Positions 55,730 to 64,000 of a stretch of 64,000 bases of DNA are shown here, in pieces. The translations under genes and the position numbers were made by a program. Each line of letters starts with the position of its first letter. Positions within the stretch are counted from its first letter, which is position 1. Below the pieces are notes generated by a model. That model saw only the letters and a program-made list of their open reading frames with translations. It was not told where the DNA came from and did not search any database. Source of the DNA: Shewanella sp. MBTL60-112-B2 (GTDB taxonomy: Bacteria > Pseudomonadota > Gammaproteobacteria > Enterobacterales > Shewanellaceae); contig NZ_BPFA01000001.1 of the NCBI RefSeq assembly GCF_019655055.1, forward strand, positions 1 through 64,000, in the 5' to 3' direction.

Positions 55730-55768
55730 CCACGAAATATCGTTAAATGGGATCATTAAATATCGTGT
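55730..55768. promoter_or_regulatory. Operator pair of the sigma-54 activator (porin)
   Basis: CCACGAAATATCGTTA (55730-55745) and TCATTAAATATCGTGT (55753-55768) start 23 bases apart. They stand 52 bases from the -24 element, exactly as at the reductase operon. Confidence 0.75.
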
Positions 55769-55802
55769 TAAAAGTGAAATGTCGTTGTTAAAAGGTTAAA
55801 AG

Positions 55803-56248
55803 AAGGCGCTAGGTTCTAGGAAAAGCAGGTCCTAGGAATGGCAAACTGCAAAGACGGTTAAAGCTGAGATAGGAAAAGCCGGAAAAGTATTGGCCGTTGT
55901 AGGTCGGGCTTTAGCCCGTCAAAGAGTTAGGTATTTGGAAAAGCAGACCTTAGAGCCTAGAAAGGTAAAGCGGAAAGAATACAGCTTTTTGCTTGGGTTT
56001 TGTTTTGAGCTTTTGCTTTTCCTAGCAGGGCGCTGCCCGTCCTCGAAGCGAAGCGCCCTAGGTTCTAGGGCCTATGTTTTAAAGCAAAGACGGTTAAAGC
56101 AAAGACGGGTAAAGCTGAGATCGGAAAAGCCGGAAAAGTATTGGCTGTTGTAGGTCGGGCTTTAGTCCGTCGTTTTTTTGATTTTCCTAGCAGGGCGAAG
56201 CCCGTCCTCGCAGCGCAGCGCCCTATAACCTATAACCTAGCACCTTCT
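55803..56248. repeat. Two composite REP-like elements
   Basis: GTAGGTCGGGCTTTAGCCC at 55899 and a variant ending TTTAGTCCGTCG at 56150. Each is followed by a CCTAGCAGGGCGC(A/T)GCCCG-type second palindrome (about 56021 and 56187) and a CTCG-(A/C)-AGCG tail. CCTAGG-type ends flank the block, the same family as at 36.6 and 47.7 kb. Confidence 0.75.
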
Positions 56249-56254
56249 TTCAAA

Positions 56255-56324
56255 TCGGACACTTTGCTTATATCGGACATTATCGATACTTAATCGGACA
56301 CTTTTAACGGGTGTCCGCGGACAC
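56255..56324 (+). promoter_or_regulatory. Activator-site array upstream of the exporter operon
   Basis: TCGGACACTTT at 56255, TCGGACATT at 56273, TCGGACACTTTT at 56294, and the perfect palindrome GTGTCCGCGGACAC at 56311-56324. A further CGGACACTTT at 56437-56446 lies downstream of the promoter. Such clusters 60-150 bases upstream of a -24/-12 promoter are typical binding sites for NtrC-type activators; the one encoded in the same cluster is the natural candidate. Confidence 0.7.
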
Positions 56325-56385
56325 TTTAATTCGATACGATGTTCAGTTGTTTATTAAGTAACTGTTTATTAGTAATTAATTGTTT

Positions 56386-56401
56386 TTGGCATGGTGCTTG
56401 T
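56386..56401 (+). promoter_or_regulatory. Probable sigma-54 promoter of the exporter operon
   Basis: TTGGCATGGTGCTTGT matches TGGCAC-N5-TTGC with changes at the last base of each half. It lies 57 bases before the ATG of the membrane-fusion gene and downstream of the CGGACAC array. Confidence 0.55.
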
Positions 56402-56457
56402 ATTAATAGACCTATCAAAGCAGTAATCGTTAACAACGGACACTTTAGGGAAAGAAG

Positions 56458-57720
56458 ATGATTCAGGATACCAGTGCACAAGATGTGATAAAGCAGCCAA
56501 GCACAGCGAGCAAAGTGAAGCGTCCTTTGATGCTGGGTCTAGCCGCCTTGCTGGTATCGAGTCTAGTGTGGTCGAGCATAGACAATGACTCGATTGCCAA
56601 TTCAATTAAGCGTTCTGAGCTTAGATTTGCCACCTTAGAGCGCGGTACCCTCATTCGTGATATTCCCACCACTGGCAAGATAGTTGCTGCCAATGCGCCT
56701 GTTTTATATAGCCCAGAGCAAGGCTCTGTGACTTTAATTGCTAAGCCCGGTGACAAAGTTGAACAAGGCCAGATTGTGGCAAGCATTGAGAGTCATAAAC
56801 TGACCAATAGCCTAAAGCAGCAACAAGCTGTACTTGAGGGGATGAAAAGTTCGCTAGAGCGTGCTCGTCTCGATGCTCGTCGCCAGCAGCTGAAGGCGCA
56901 GCAAACTTTGGATATGGCCAAGGTCGATTTAGAAGCGGCTGATCGCGAGAGTCGCCGTGGCGACCAATTGATAGAGTCAAAGTTGATCAGCAAAATTGAT
57001 TTCGAAAAGAGTAAAGATGATCTGCATAAGGCCAAATTGTTATTTGCCCATGCGGGGCAAGAAGCGCAACTGATGAAAGATACCTTGACCTTCGAGCTTA
57101 AGAACACGGCCCTAGAAGTTGACCGTCAGGCTTTGGTTGTTAAGGAGCTCGAACGCCAAGTGACGGCACTAAATATCATCGCCCCCGTTGGCGGCATTAT
57201 TGGTAATTGGCTTACTGAGCAAAAAGCGCGTATTGGCCAGAGCCAACCGATTTTGACCGTTGTCGATCTCAGTGCTTTTGAAGCAGAGCTCGCAGTGCCG
57301 GAGTCTTATGCCGATGAGTTAGGTATAGGTATGGCGGTCGAGCTGAGCTTTGGCTCTGTCAGTGTGATGGGCGAACTGTCTTCTATCTCTCCCGAGGTGC
57401 GTAACCGCGAAGTGACCGCAAGGGTGCGATTTGAGCAAAATGACCGTCTTCAGCTGCGTCAAAATCAGCGCCTTTCTGCGCGAGTATTGCTGGAGCACAG
57501 ACCCGATGTGTTGATGGTTAAGCGTGGCGCCTTTGTTAACAGCGGTGGCGGCCAAGAAGTTTACGCTATGCATGGTGATATTGCAGAGCAAACCCCAATC
57601 CAGTTAGGTGCACGCAGCATGAGCCACATCGAAGTGATCCAAGGCGGGCAAGAGGGAGATATTTGGGTGACCTCAAGCATTGAGCCGTTTAACAAAGCTG
57701 CGCAAGTGATCGTTCGCTAG
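56458..57720 (+). CDS. ABC exporter membrane-fusion protein (HlyD/MacA-like)
   Basis: 420 residues. One N-terminal membrane helix (LMLGLAALLVSSLVWSSI, residues 22-39) anchors it in the inner membrane. The lipoyl/barrel-sandwich halves (VTLIAKPGDKVEQGQIVASIES and VTALNIIAPVGGIIGNWL) flank a long coiled-coil hairpin (residues about 115-235, rich in Gln, Lys and Leu). The beta-barrel and membrane-proximal parts follow. It links the FtsX-type ABC transporter encoded downstream to an outer-membrane channel not encoded in view. AGGGAAAG precedes the ATG. First gene of the operon. Confidence 0.85.
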   Translation: MIQDTSAQDVIKQPSTASKVKRPLMLGLAALLVSSLVWSSIDNDSIANSIKRSELRFATLERGTLIRDIPTTGKIVAANAPVLYSPEQGSVTLIAKPGDKVEQGQIVASIESHKLTNSLKQQQAVLEGMKSSLERARLDARRQQLKAQQTLDMAKVDLEAADRESRRGDQLIESKLISKIDFEKSKDDLHKAKLLFAHAGQEAQLMKDTLTFELKNTALEVDRQALVVKELERQVTALNIIAPVGGIIGNWLTEQKARIGQSQPILTVVDLSAFEAELAVPESYADELGIGMAVELSFGSVSVMGELSSISPEVRNREVTARVRFEQNDRLQLRQNQRLSARVLLEHRPDVLMVKRGAFVNSGGGQEVYAMHGDIAEQTPIQLGARSMSHIEVIQGGQEGDIWVTSSIEPFNKAAQVIVR

Positions 57721-57752
57721 CGGAGTAAGAAAGTCGAATAAGGAAGCTGACA

Positions 57753-58031
57753 ATGAATAAAGCAATTAGCAAAGTTTGTCGCAAAGTTAACCAAATGAAC
57801 AAGCAGCAAGTCATCACTGCTGCAGTATTAATACTATTGGTGGTCGCAGTGCAGGTATCGACGGATAGGGCGGGTGACTGGATGTTTATTGGGTTTAATT
57901 TGATTGAGTTTGGTAGTGGAAATGGGGGGAGCTTAAGCACTGTGTCTGATGTCGCGCTGAGTGATGGCCAGAAAATTGGACAACTAATCGGCCGTGCTCT
58001 TGAGTGTCTTATTTCATCGATTATCCAGTAG
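57753..58031 (+). CDS. Small membrane-anchored protein of unknown function
   Basis: 92 residues. AGGAAG lies 6 bases before the ATG and the gene sits 32 bases after the membrane-fusion gene, so it looks translated. One hydrophobic helix (VITAAVLILLVVAVQVS, residues about 22-38) follows a basic N-terminus (5 Lys/Arg). The rest is short, with a Gly/Ser-rich turn (GSGNGGSLS) and a single Cys in ALECLISSIIQ at the end. I know no family. It could be an accessory subunit of the exporter or a precursor of what is exported; neither is shown. Confidence 0.55.
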   Translation: MNKAISKVCRKVNQMNKQQVITAAVLILLVVAVQVSTDRAGDWMFIGFNLIEFGSGNGGSLSTVSDVALSDGQKIGQLIGRALECLISSIIQ

Positions 58032-58084
58032 GCAGGCCAAGCCATAGAGAATTACGAAAACAGCAGATTACGTAAAACAGACAG

Positions 58085-58134
58085 TTTTAGTGAGATTGAT
58101 AAGCAGATAATTTTTAGTGAGATTGATAAACAGA
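58085..58134. repeat. Direct repeat before the ATPase gene
   Basis: Two copies of TTTTAGTGAGATTGATAA plus (A/G)CAGA, at 58085-58107 and 58112-58134, 27 bases apart. They lie in the gap between the small gene and the ATPase gene. Confidence 0.85.
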
Positions 58135-58152
58135 ATTAAAGGGATATAGACC

Positions 58153-58872
58153 ATGTTATCGATGAACAACATCAGCAAAGTATTTAAAACGGATTTAGTG
58201 GAAACCCACGCATTGCGTGACTTTAACTTAGAGGTCAATGAAGGCGAATTTGTTGCGGTTACGGGCCCTTCTGGCTCGGGTAAAACCACCTTTTTGAACA
58301 TTGCCGGCTTACTCGAAGGTTTTACTCATGGCGACTACTTTCTCGATGGGGTGAATATTTCAAATTTGAGTGATAACAAGAGTGCTGCTATCCGTAACGA
58401 AAAAATTGGTTTTATCTTTCAGGGCTTTAATCTTATCTCTGAGCTTAACTTAGCTGAAAATGTTGAGGTGCCACTGCGTTATCGCGGCTTTAATGCTAAG
58501 GAGCGTAAAATTCGTGTTGAACGTGCACTAGAGCAAGTCGGACTCGCATCGAGAATGAAGCATCTACCTACGCAACTATCTGGTGGCCAGCAGCAACGTG
58601 TTGCCATTGCTAGAGCCTTAGCGGGTGAGCCTAGGTTCTTATTAGCCGATGAGCCAACAGGTAACTTAGACAGCCTAATGGCGCGCCAAGTGATGGAGCT
58701 ATTAGAGGACATTAACAAGGCTGGTACCACTATTATTATGGTAACTCACGATGCTGAGTTGGCTCGTCGTGCCCAGCGAAACATTCAGATTGTCGACGGC
58801 CATGTATGTGACTTCACCATGTACCAAGCTGGTGGCGCTCAAAGTAAAGTCGAAACGGCTTCAGTTGCTTAA
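58153..58872 (+). CDS. ABC exporter ATPase, MacB/LolD type
   Basis: 239 residues. Walker A GPSGSGKTT, Q-loop FIFQGFNLI, signature [15 protein letters not shown], Walker B FLLADEPTGNLDS and H-loop VTHDAELARR are all present. The type is the LolD/MacB group that pairs with FtsX-type permeases. AAAGGGA precedes the ATG. It drives, probably by mechanotransmission, the two permeases encoded next. Confidence 0.93.
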   Translation: MLSMNNISKVFKTDLVETHALRDFNLEVNEGEFVAVTGPSGSGKTTFLNIAGLLEGFTHGDYFLDGVNISNLSDNKSAAIRNEKIGFIFQGFNLISELNLAENVEVPLRYRGFNAKERKIRVERALEQVGLASRMKHLPTQLSGGQQQRVAIARALAGEPRFLLADEPTGNLDSLMARQVMELLEDINKAGTTIIMVTHDAELARRAQRNIQIVDGHVCDFTMYQAGGAQSKVETASVA

Positions 58873-58890
58873 TGGATTGCTAAGGAGAGC

Positions 58891-60195
58891 ATGATGTTTT
58901 TTTATTATCTGGATTTAGCTTGGCGCAGCATCAAGAAGACACCGTTTCTATCTTTGTTGATGATCCTTGCGATTTCCATCGGCATAGGCATCACCATCAC
59001 TATCTTGAATATCTATAAGATGGCGTCGGTTAACCCTGCTGGGGAGCGTTCAGCGCAATTGTTTTCGGTGCAATTGATGAGCCAAGACAATGATACTTGG
59101 GACATGATTAACGAGCAGATCACCTATCAAGATGCTTTTAACCTGAGTCAGAGTAATGTAAAGGTAAGACAGGCTGCCATGTTTAGAACGGGCCTTGCGG
59201 TGCAGACCGAAGACGCGAATTTCTCGCCTATTTTAGAGGGAGTAAGGGTAACAGGCGGTGATTTCTTTACATTGTTTGATGTGCCGTTTGTCTATGGCAG
59301 CCCTTGGGATAAACAGGTCGATAAAGAAGGTGGCTATAAGGTTGTTATTAATGAAAGTATCAATCAAAAAGCTTTTGGTGGTGGTAATAGTGTCGGTAAA
59401 ACCTTATTGCTAAACCGCAAACCTTATCAGGTGGTGGGGATTATCGGGGATTGGAACCCGAGTCCCAAGTATTACGATGTTAACAATGGTGCCTTCAATG
59501 ACTCTGAACAGATTTATGTACCTTTCTCAATGGCACCAATTGAGGAGTATGAGAGCTGGGGAAATAATAACTCTTGGCGTCATGAAAATATTCGTAATTA
59601 TCAAGACAGGCTTAACTCCGAGATGCATTGGCTGCAATTTTGGGTTGAGTTAGATACGCCTGCCAAGCAGCAAGAATACCAAGAGTGGTTAGGTCGTTAC
59701 GTTGAGCAACAGCAACAGATTAGTCGCTTTAAACACCCTGATGCCCGTGGTGAGATTAAAGATGTCGCTCAGTGGCTGAACGTTAACAAAGTAGTCCCTG
59801 AAGATAACAAGGTATTGGTGGGCTTAAGTGCGCTATTTTTGACCGTGTGTTTAGTCAATATGTTGGGATTACTTTTGGCTAAATTCTTAAAGCGCGCCCC
59901 GGAGGTCGGGGTTAGACGCGCCATTGGCGCAAGTCGCTTGCAGATCTTCTCTCAACACTTAGTCGAGGTGGGCTTAATTGGCCTTTGTGGTGGTGCCATT
60001 GGATTACTCTGGGCCTGGATTTCACTTTACTTCTTATCAACTAAGTTTGCTCTTGAAGAATCGCTGGCTCAGTTGGATCAAAGCATGTGGGTTATAGCGC
60101 CAGTCATTGCGGTCAGCGCAGCCATTATTGCCGGAATTTATCCTGCATGGCGTATTTGCAGTACTAACCCAAGTATCTACCTCAAGAGTCAATGA
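58891..60195 (+). CDS. FtsX-type ABC permease, first subunit
   Basis: 434 residues. One N-terminal helix (SLLMILAISIGIGITITIL) is followed by a large periplasmic MacB_PCD-type domain (residues about 45-285) and three C-terminal helices. The blocks APEVGVRRAIGASRLQIFSQHLVEV and NPSIYLKSQ are typical of FtsX domains. AAGGAGAG precedes the ATG. Its stop overlaps an ATG of the next gene. With the second permease it probably forms a heterodimer. Confidence 0.9.
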   Translation: MMFFYYLDLAWRSIKKTPFLSLLMILAISIGIGITITILNIYKMASVNPAGERSAQLFSVQLMSQDNDTWDMINEQITYQDAFNLSQSNVKVRQAAMFRTGLAVQTEDANFSPILEGVRVTGGDFFTLFDVPFVYGSPWDKQVDKEGGYKVVINESINQKAFGGGNSVGKTLLLNRKPYQVVGIIGDWNPSPKYYDVNNGAFNDSEQIYVPFSMAPIEEYESWGNNNSWRHENIRNYQDRLNSEMHWLQFWVELDTPAKQQEYQEWLGRYVEQQQQISRFKHPDARGEIKDVAQWLNVNKVVPEDNKVLVGLSALFLTVCLVNMLGLLLAKFLKRAPEVGVRRAIGASRLQIFSQHLVEVGLIGLCGGAIGLLWAWISLYFLSTKFALEESLAQLDQSMWVIAPVIAVSAAIIAGIYPAWRICSTNPSIYLKSQ

Positions 60196-60221
60196 TTTAC
60201 AGAGTGAGAAAGGAACTTACT

Positions 60222-61433
60222 ATGTTTCAAGTTAAACCTATATTAAGCATGCTAATGCGTAATAAAAGCGGCCCACTACTGCTGCTGATTCAAATTACTT
60301 TATCGGTAGCGATTGTGGCCAATGCCAGCTTTATTATCATCGAGCGTGTAGGCCTGATGGCAAGAGAATCCGGAATTGAAGAGTCGGAGGTTTTTGATTT
60401 AACTATCTACAATTTCGACGATGCTATCGTTGCAAATGAACAGAACCTGATTGATGTTGAGATAATTCGTAACCTCGACGGTGTTAAGGCCGCAACGTCG
60501 AGCAGTATGACACCGCTCAGTGGTGGTGGCTGGTCTTCGAATTTCTCTTTTGGCAGCAATGAAGAAGATCGTAAAGATACCCCAAGTTCAGCTATCTATT
60601 ATGGTGATGAGCAGATGATCTCAACTTTAGGAATTAAGCTGATTGAGGGGCGAAACTTTTATCCTGATGAGGTCAGTAGCGGCGGCCCTGAGCTGGCAAC
60701 TTTAGCGATAGTTTCCGCAGACTTTGCTAAAGATACTTTTGGAGATGAATCAGCCGTTGGCCAAGTGATGTATCGCGGTAATATTGGCGATCAGCCAATG
60801 AAAATTATCGGCGTAGTAGAGCGCCTACAAGGTGCTTGGGTAAATCACTCCAACTTAAACCGCAGCGTGATCCTTAATGTGGAGCTGGGCTCCTCTTTTA
60901 CGCGCTTTTTAGTGCGCGCAGATGAGTCTGCTATTGCAGAACTAAAAGAGGCTATCCCTGCAGCGTTACATAAAGAGCATCCTAATCGCGTGGTTCGAGG
61001 CTTTAAAACCATTAGCGAACACCGTAATAACGTATATCGAGACCATGAGCTGATGGCGACAGTGTTGTCTATGATGGTGGTGTTATTATTGCTTATCACC
61101 TCGTTAGGCCTTGCCGGTATGGTGATGTTTAATATTGAGCGCCGCACTAAACAGATAGGTACGCGCAGGGCCCTTGGCGCCAAGAAGCGCGACATTATCA
61201 GCTTATTCCTAGTAGAAAATTATCTCTTATGTCTGATTGGTGGTGTATTAGGGGGGCTAATCGCAGTGCAGTTAGGTCAGCAATTAATGAGCCTTTATAG
61301 TTTACCTCCATTAGAGGTTATCTATCCGGTAATGACTGTGGCAGGCCTACTTGTGTTAACAACGATTGCAGTGATCTTACCCGCACAAAAAGCTGTGAAA
61401 ATCTCACCTGCAACAGCGACTCGCAGCGTGTAA
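60222..61433 (+). CDS. FtsX-type ABC permease, second subunit
   Basis: 403 residues from MFQVKPILSMLMRN, chosen because AAAGGAA lies a few bases upstream. An earlier ATG overlapping the previous stop would add ten residues. The layout is the same as in the first permease: one N-terminal helix, a periplasmic domain (about residues 40-270), then three helices with RRTKQIGTRRALGAKKRDIISLFLVEN. The two permeases share only the general fold, not close identity. Confidence 0.9.
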   Translation: MFQVKPILSMLMRNKSGPLLLLIQITLSVAIVANASFIIIERVGLMARESGIEESEVFDLTIYNFDDAIVANEQNLIDVEIIRNLDGVKAATSSSMTPLSGGGWSSNFSFGSNEEDRKDTPSSAIYYGDEQMISTLGIKLIEGRNFYPDEVSSGGPELATLAIVSADFAKDTFGDESAVGQVMYRGNIGDQPMKIIGVVERLQGAWVNHSNLNRSVILNVELGSSFTRFLVRADESAIAELKEAIPAALHKEHPNRVVRGFKTISEHRNNVYRDHELMATVLSMMVVLLLLITSLGLAGMVMFNIERRTKQIGTRRALGAKKRDIISLFLVENYLLCLIGGVLGGLIAVQLGQQLMSLYSLPPLEVIYPVMTVAGLLVLTTIAVILPAQKAVKISPATATRSV

Positions 61434-61559
61434 TAGGCAACTGCTGAGATAAAGGAATGCTATCTAATTGTTAGCCAAATGTGAGCTTTACTTTAACTCT
61501 GTTTGGCTTTCAGTTATTTTTATAGCAGCCCTAAATAAAGAATAAATAATAAAGAGCTT

Positions 61560-63029
61560 ATGGATACAATCCTGATTGTCGATGATAACCAAGCTGTGTG
61601 TAATGCCTTAGCTTTAATGCTTGAACTAAATGGTTATCAAACACTTACCTGCTTATCGCCAGATGTTGCCCTCGAACTTATCCGACTGCATGATGTGGCG
61701 CTGGTGATACAAGATATGAACTTTACTCAAGACACCACATCCGGTGAAGAGGGCAAGAGTTTATTTTATGCCTTTAGGGGGCAACAGCCGAAGTTGCCCA
61801 TCATATTGCTCACCGCTTGGACCCAGCTTGAGCTGGCCGTAGAGTTAGTGAAAGAGGGCGCTGCCGATTACATGGGTAAACCTTGGGATGATGCCAAATT
61901 ACTCAACAGCATCAGTAACTTGATTTCACTGCACCGTCTGTCGAAGGAAAATGCCCAGTTTAGCCGAGTTGACAGCCAGCGTATGGTGGCCATAAAAAAT
62001 GCCGATCTTTGTGGAATGTTTTTTAACAGTGGCGCCATGCAGCGTTGTGTCGACTTGGCGTTGCAGATAGCAAAATCAGATGTGTCGGTGTTAATCACAG
62101 GCCCCAACGGTGCGGGTAAAGATAAGCTCGCAGATATTATTCATGCTAATTCTGCTTTAAGAGTTAAGCCGTTTATTAAGGTTAATATCGGCGCGCTACC
62201 AATGGAACTACTCGAAGCCGAACTGTTTGGCGCTGAAGCTGGGGCTTTCACTGGGGCGACTAAGACTCGAATTGGCCGTTTTGAAGCCGCCGATGGTGGC
62301 ACACTATTTCTCGATGAAATAGGTAATCTGCCGCTTTCTGGTCAAGTGAAATTACTGCGCGTATTGCAAACTGGTGAGTTCGAACGCTTAGGCAGCCATC
62401 AAACACGTAAAGTCAATGTGCGGGTGGTAAGCGCCACTAATGCTGATTTAGCTGAGGATATCCAAGCGGGACGATTTCGAGAGGATCTTTTCTACCGACT
62501 GAATGTGATTGAACTGCCTTTGGCAGCGTTAAATGATCGCAAAGATGACATCTTACCCTTGGTTGAGCACTTTATCGGTGTCGACTTCTCTTTATCACGC
62601 CAAACTCAGCAAGTGCTGCTGGAACATTCTTGGCCCGGCAATGTGCGCGAGCTAGAAAACGCCTGTAAGCGAGCGATGATTTTAGCGAGTAGCCCAGAAT
62701 TAACCGTTGAGGATTTTGGACTAGAACTTGTAAATACTGAGCTAGGCATTAGCTCCGCTGCTGACTCATCCACTAATTTTATTACAGCGGCTGTAGTTGA
62801 AAAGTCTCCCTTTGGAAAAACTCAAACGGCCAGTTACCCCATGCGTTCTTCTGTGGATCTGATGAGTAATACTGAGCCGAGTAACATAGAAAACCCGCAA
62901 GCAGAAAAAGCTAATATTGAAGCGGAGCTCGACAAACATAACGGTGTGATAGCCCGAGTCGCTAAGGCTCTAGGCTTAAGCCGTCAAGCCTTATATCGAC
63001 GCATGGATAAGTACGGGATCGATAAGTAA
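61560..63029 (+). CDS. NtrC-type sigma-54 response regulator
   Basis: 489 residues. The receiver domain ([11 protein letters not shown], phospho-acceptor Asp52 in VIQDMNF, Thr and Lys in ILLTAW and YMGKPW) is followed by an AAA+ domain with Walker [10 protein letters not shown] (a Gly-to-Asp-shifted form ending KD rather than KS/KE), GAFTGATKT and Walker [13 protein letters not shown] Fis-type helix-turn-helix follows ([19 protein letters not shown]). It should activate the exporter operon through the CGGACAC sites when phosphorylated. It lies 126 bases after the second permease gene. Confidence 0.9.
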   Translation: MDTILIVDDNQAVCNALALMLELNGYQTLTCLSPDVALELIRLHDVALVIQDMNFTQDTTSGEEGKSLFYAFRGQQPKLPIILLTAWTQLELAVELVKEGAADYMGKPWDDAKLLNSISNLISLHRLSKENAQFSRVDSQRMVAIKNADLCGMFFNSGAMQRCVDLALQIAKSDVSVLITGPNGAGKDKLADIIHANSALRVKPFIKVNIGALPMELLEAELFGAEAGAFTGATKTRIGRFEAADGGTLFLDEIGNLPLSGQVKLLRVLQTGEFERLGSHQTRKVNVRVVSATNADLAEDIQAGRFREDLFYRLNVIELPLAALNDRKDDILPLVEHFIGVDFSLSRQTQQVLLEHSWPGNVRELENACKRAMILASSPELTVEDFGLELVNTELGISSAADSSTNFITAAVVEKSPFGKTQTASYPMRSSVDLMSNTEPSNIENPQAEKANIEAELDKHNGVIARVAKALGLSRQALYRRMDKYGIDK

Positions 63030-63072
63030 TGTTTATTTGTCTGTTAGTCGCCATTATTAGAAAAAGCTAAAT

Positions 63073-64000
63073 ATGAGTCTTAAAACCACGGTTTCATTAA
63101 GAGTTAAGCTAATTACCGGTGCGGTGCTTGCGAGTGCTTCGGGTCTGTTGTTGGCATTTTCAGGTCTGATATGGCTATCGCCTCTAGAGGTGCAACAAAG
63201 CATTGTTCAACAACCATGGTTATATGTTGTGATTCTTTCAGCCTCGTTACTCCTCGCTGCTAGCATAAGTTATCTGCTGACTCGGGGCTTGGCAACAAGT
63301 TTAATGGCGCTTGAGGTGGGCTTACTTAACTTTAAAGATAATGACTTTAGTGTAAGTATTCCGGTGAGTGGCGATAATCAGTTAAAGGCACTAGCGAGTC
63401 TATTTAACGAGTCTGCACAGACATTGCGCAAAGAGCGACAATACATTTACCAGCGGGAATTACTGCTCGACAAAGTCATACAAAGCTCTCCTAATGTGAT
63501 GCTACTACTCGATGATAAACAGCGGGTGATCTATGCCAATGATGCGGCGAGACATTTGTTTCATAATGGACTTAGAATTGAGGGTATGAGTTTAAGCGAG
63601 CTGCTTGAAGGGGGGTCGCAGGAGTTGGTTAGTGCGATGGAAAACCCCAAGGATGGTTTGTTCTCATTCAGTAGTAACGCGGAGGGGCATGATGCTGAAA
63701 CTTGGCACCTGTCCCGAGGCCAGTTTCTGTTAAACGGTCAGTTCCATCATTTGGTGTTACTTAAGCAGTTGACTAGAGAGCTCAATCGGCAGGAGGTGGC
63801 TGTATGGAAAAAGGTTATTCGCATCATCAGTCATGAGCTCAATAACTCAGTAGCACCAATAGCTTCCATGGTTAACTCTGGGCGAATGATCACCAAAGAT
63901 CTTAACGATCCTAAGTTAAAGCTGATTTTCGATACTATTGAAGATCGCACCAGTCACCTTAGTCAGTTTATCTTCAACTATGCGCGCTTTGCTAAACTTC
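63073..64000 (+). CDS. Sensor histidine kinase, cut by the window end
   Basis: 309 residues are visible from MSLKTTVSLRVKL. Two membrane helices (about residues 14-36 and 50-68) enclose a very short periplasmic loop. A HAMP-like stretch, a PAS-like domain (about 125-220; MLLLDDKQRVIYANDAARHLF) and the phospho-acceptor H-box IRIISHELNNSVAPIASM follow. The ATP-binding domain lies beyond the window. It is the natural partner of the response regulator 43 bases upstream. The tiny periplasmic loop suggests sensing within the membrane or cytoplasm. Confidence 0.85.
   Translation, partial: MSLKTTVSLRVKLITGAVLASASGLLLAFSGLIWLSPLEVQQSIVQQPWLYVVILSASLLLAASISYLLTRGLATSLMALEVGLLNFKDNDFSVSIPVSGDNQLKALASLFNESAQTLRKERQYIYQRELLLDKVIQSSPNVMLLLDDKQRVIYANDAARHLFHNGLRIEGMSLSELLEGGSQELVSAMENPKDGLFSFSSNAEGHDAETWHLSRGQFLLNGQFHHLVLLKQLTRELNRQEVAVWKKVIRIISHELNNSVAPIASMVNSGRMITKDLNDPKLKLIFDTIEDRTSHLSQFIFNYARFAKL

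Noticed and set aside
1..64000. Search for tRNA, rRNA and prophage or transposase genes
   Set aside because: None recognised by eye; a dedicated tRNA scan would be needed to exclude a tRNA in the longer intergenic regions.

Overview
The window reads as a chromosomal segment of a marine Shewanella (Gammaproteobacteria). The basis is multihaem c-type cytochromes, a metH plus cobalamin-salvage block in the arrangement I know from Shewanella, an arginine-type ABC transporter, Tat- and Sec-exported respiratory proteins, and sigma-54 regulation. No rRNA, tRNA, integrase or transposase was recognised. The species is not determined.

Layout. 1-7.4 kb: an AT-rich region with an orphan secreted protein, a MORN-type lipoprotein with an internal duplication, and a 1198-residue protein of unknown function. 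7.9-18.4 kb: housekeeping and accessory genes (DUF805, S9 peptidase, DUF2076, NupC, flavodoxin-fold reductase, YbaK-type deacylase), a three-gene amino-acid ABC transporter preceded by two ARG boxes, and a MarR regulator. 18.8-31.8 kb: an eight-haem lipoprotein cytochrome, a TM2 protein, a large lipoprotein with Ig-like domains and Asp-rich repeats, adenosine deaminase, YdcH, a large MscS-family channel, a flavin monooxygenase and a GNAT-like protein. 31.9-45.8 kb: metH with a MetJ-like operator, a CobC-like phosphatase, and a cobalamin riboswitch followed by btuD-btuC-cobT-cobS-cobU-cobQ, then cobO/btuR and btuF. 46-47.5 kb: HdeD-like and MAPEG membrane proteins among REP-like repeats.

47.8-55.6 kb holds the most interesting unit. 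A Tat-exported FAD reductase of the fumarate/urocanate reductase family, a Sec-exported lyase of the histidine ammonia-lyase fold that lacks the Ala-Ser-Gly triad needed for the MIO cofactor, and a periplasmic tetrahaem cytochrome lie in that order. A GAF-type sigma-54 activator is encoded divergently, and a porin lies beyond it. The reductase operon and the porin each have a -24/-12 promoter, with the same pair of 16-bp operators (23 bp apart) 52 bp upstream of the -24 element. A third pair lies in front of the regulator gene. I read this as one regulon: the porin admits a substrate, the lyase eliminates an amine to give an acrylate-type product, and the reductase respires that product with electrons from the cytochrome. 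The missing MIO triad makes an ergothionase-like reaction (ergothioneine to thiourocanate and trimethylamine) a specific, testable guess.

56.2-64 kb: a second sigma-54 unit. It comprises a membrane-fusion protein, an unknown 92-residue membrane-anchored protein, a MacB/LolD-type ATPase, two FtsX-type permeases, an NtrC-type response regulator and a sensor kinase cut by the window end. An array of CGGACAC sites lies upstream of its probable sigma-54 promoter. REP-like composite repeats punctuate several gene boundaries from 36.5 kb onward.
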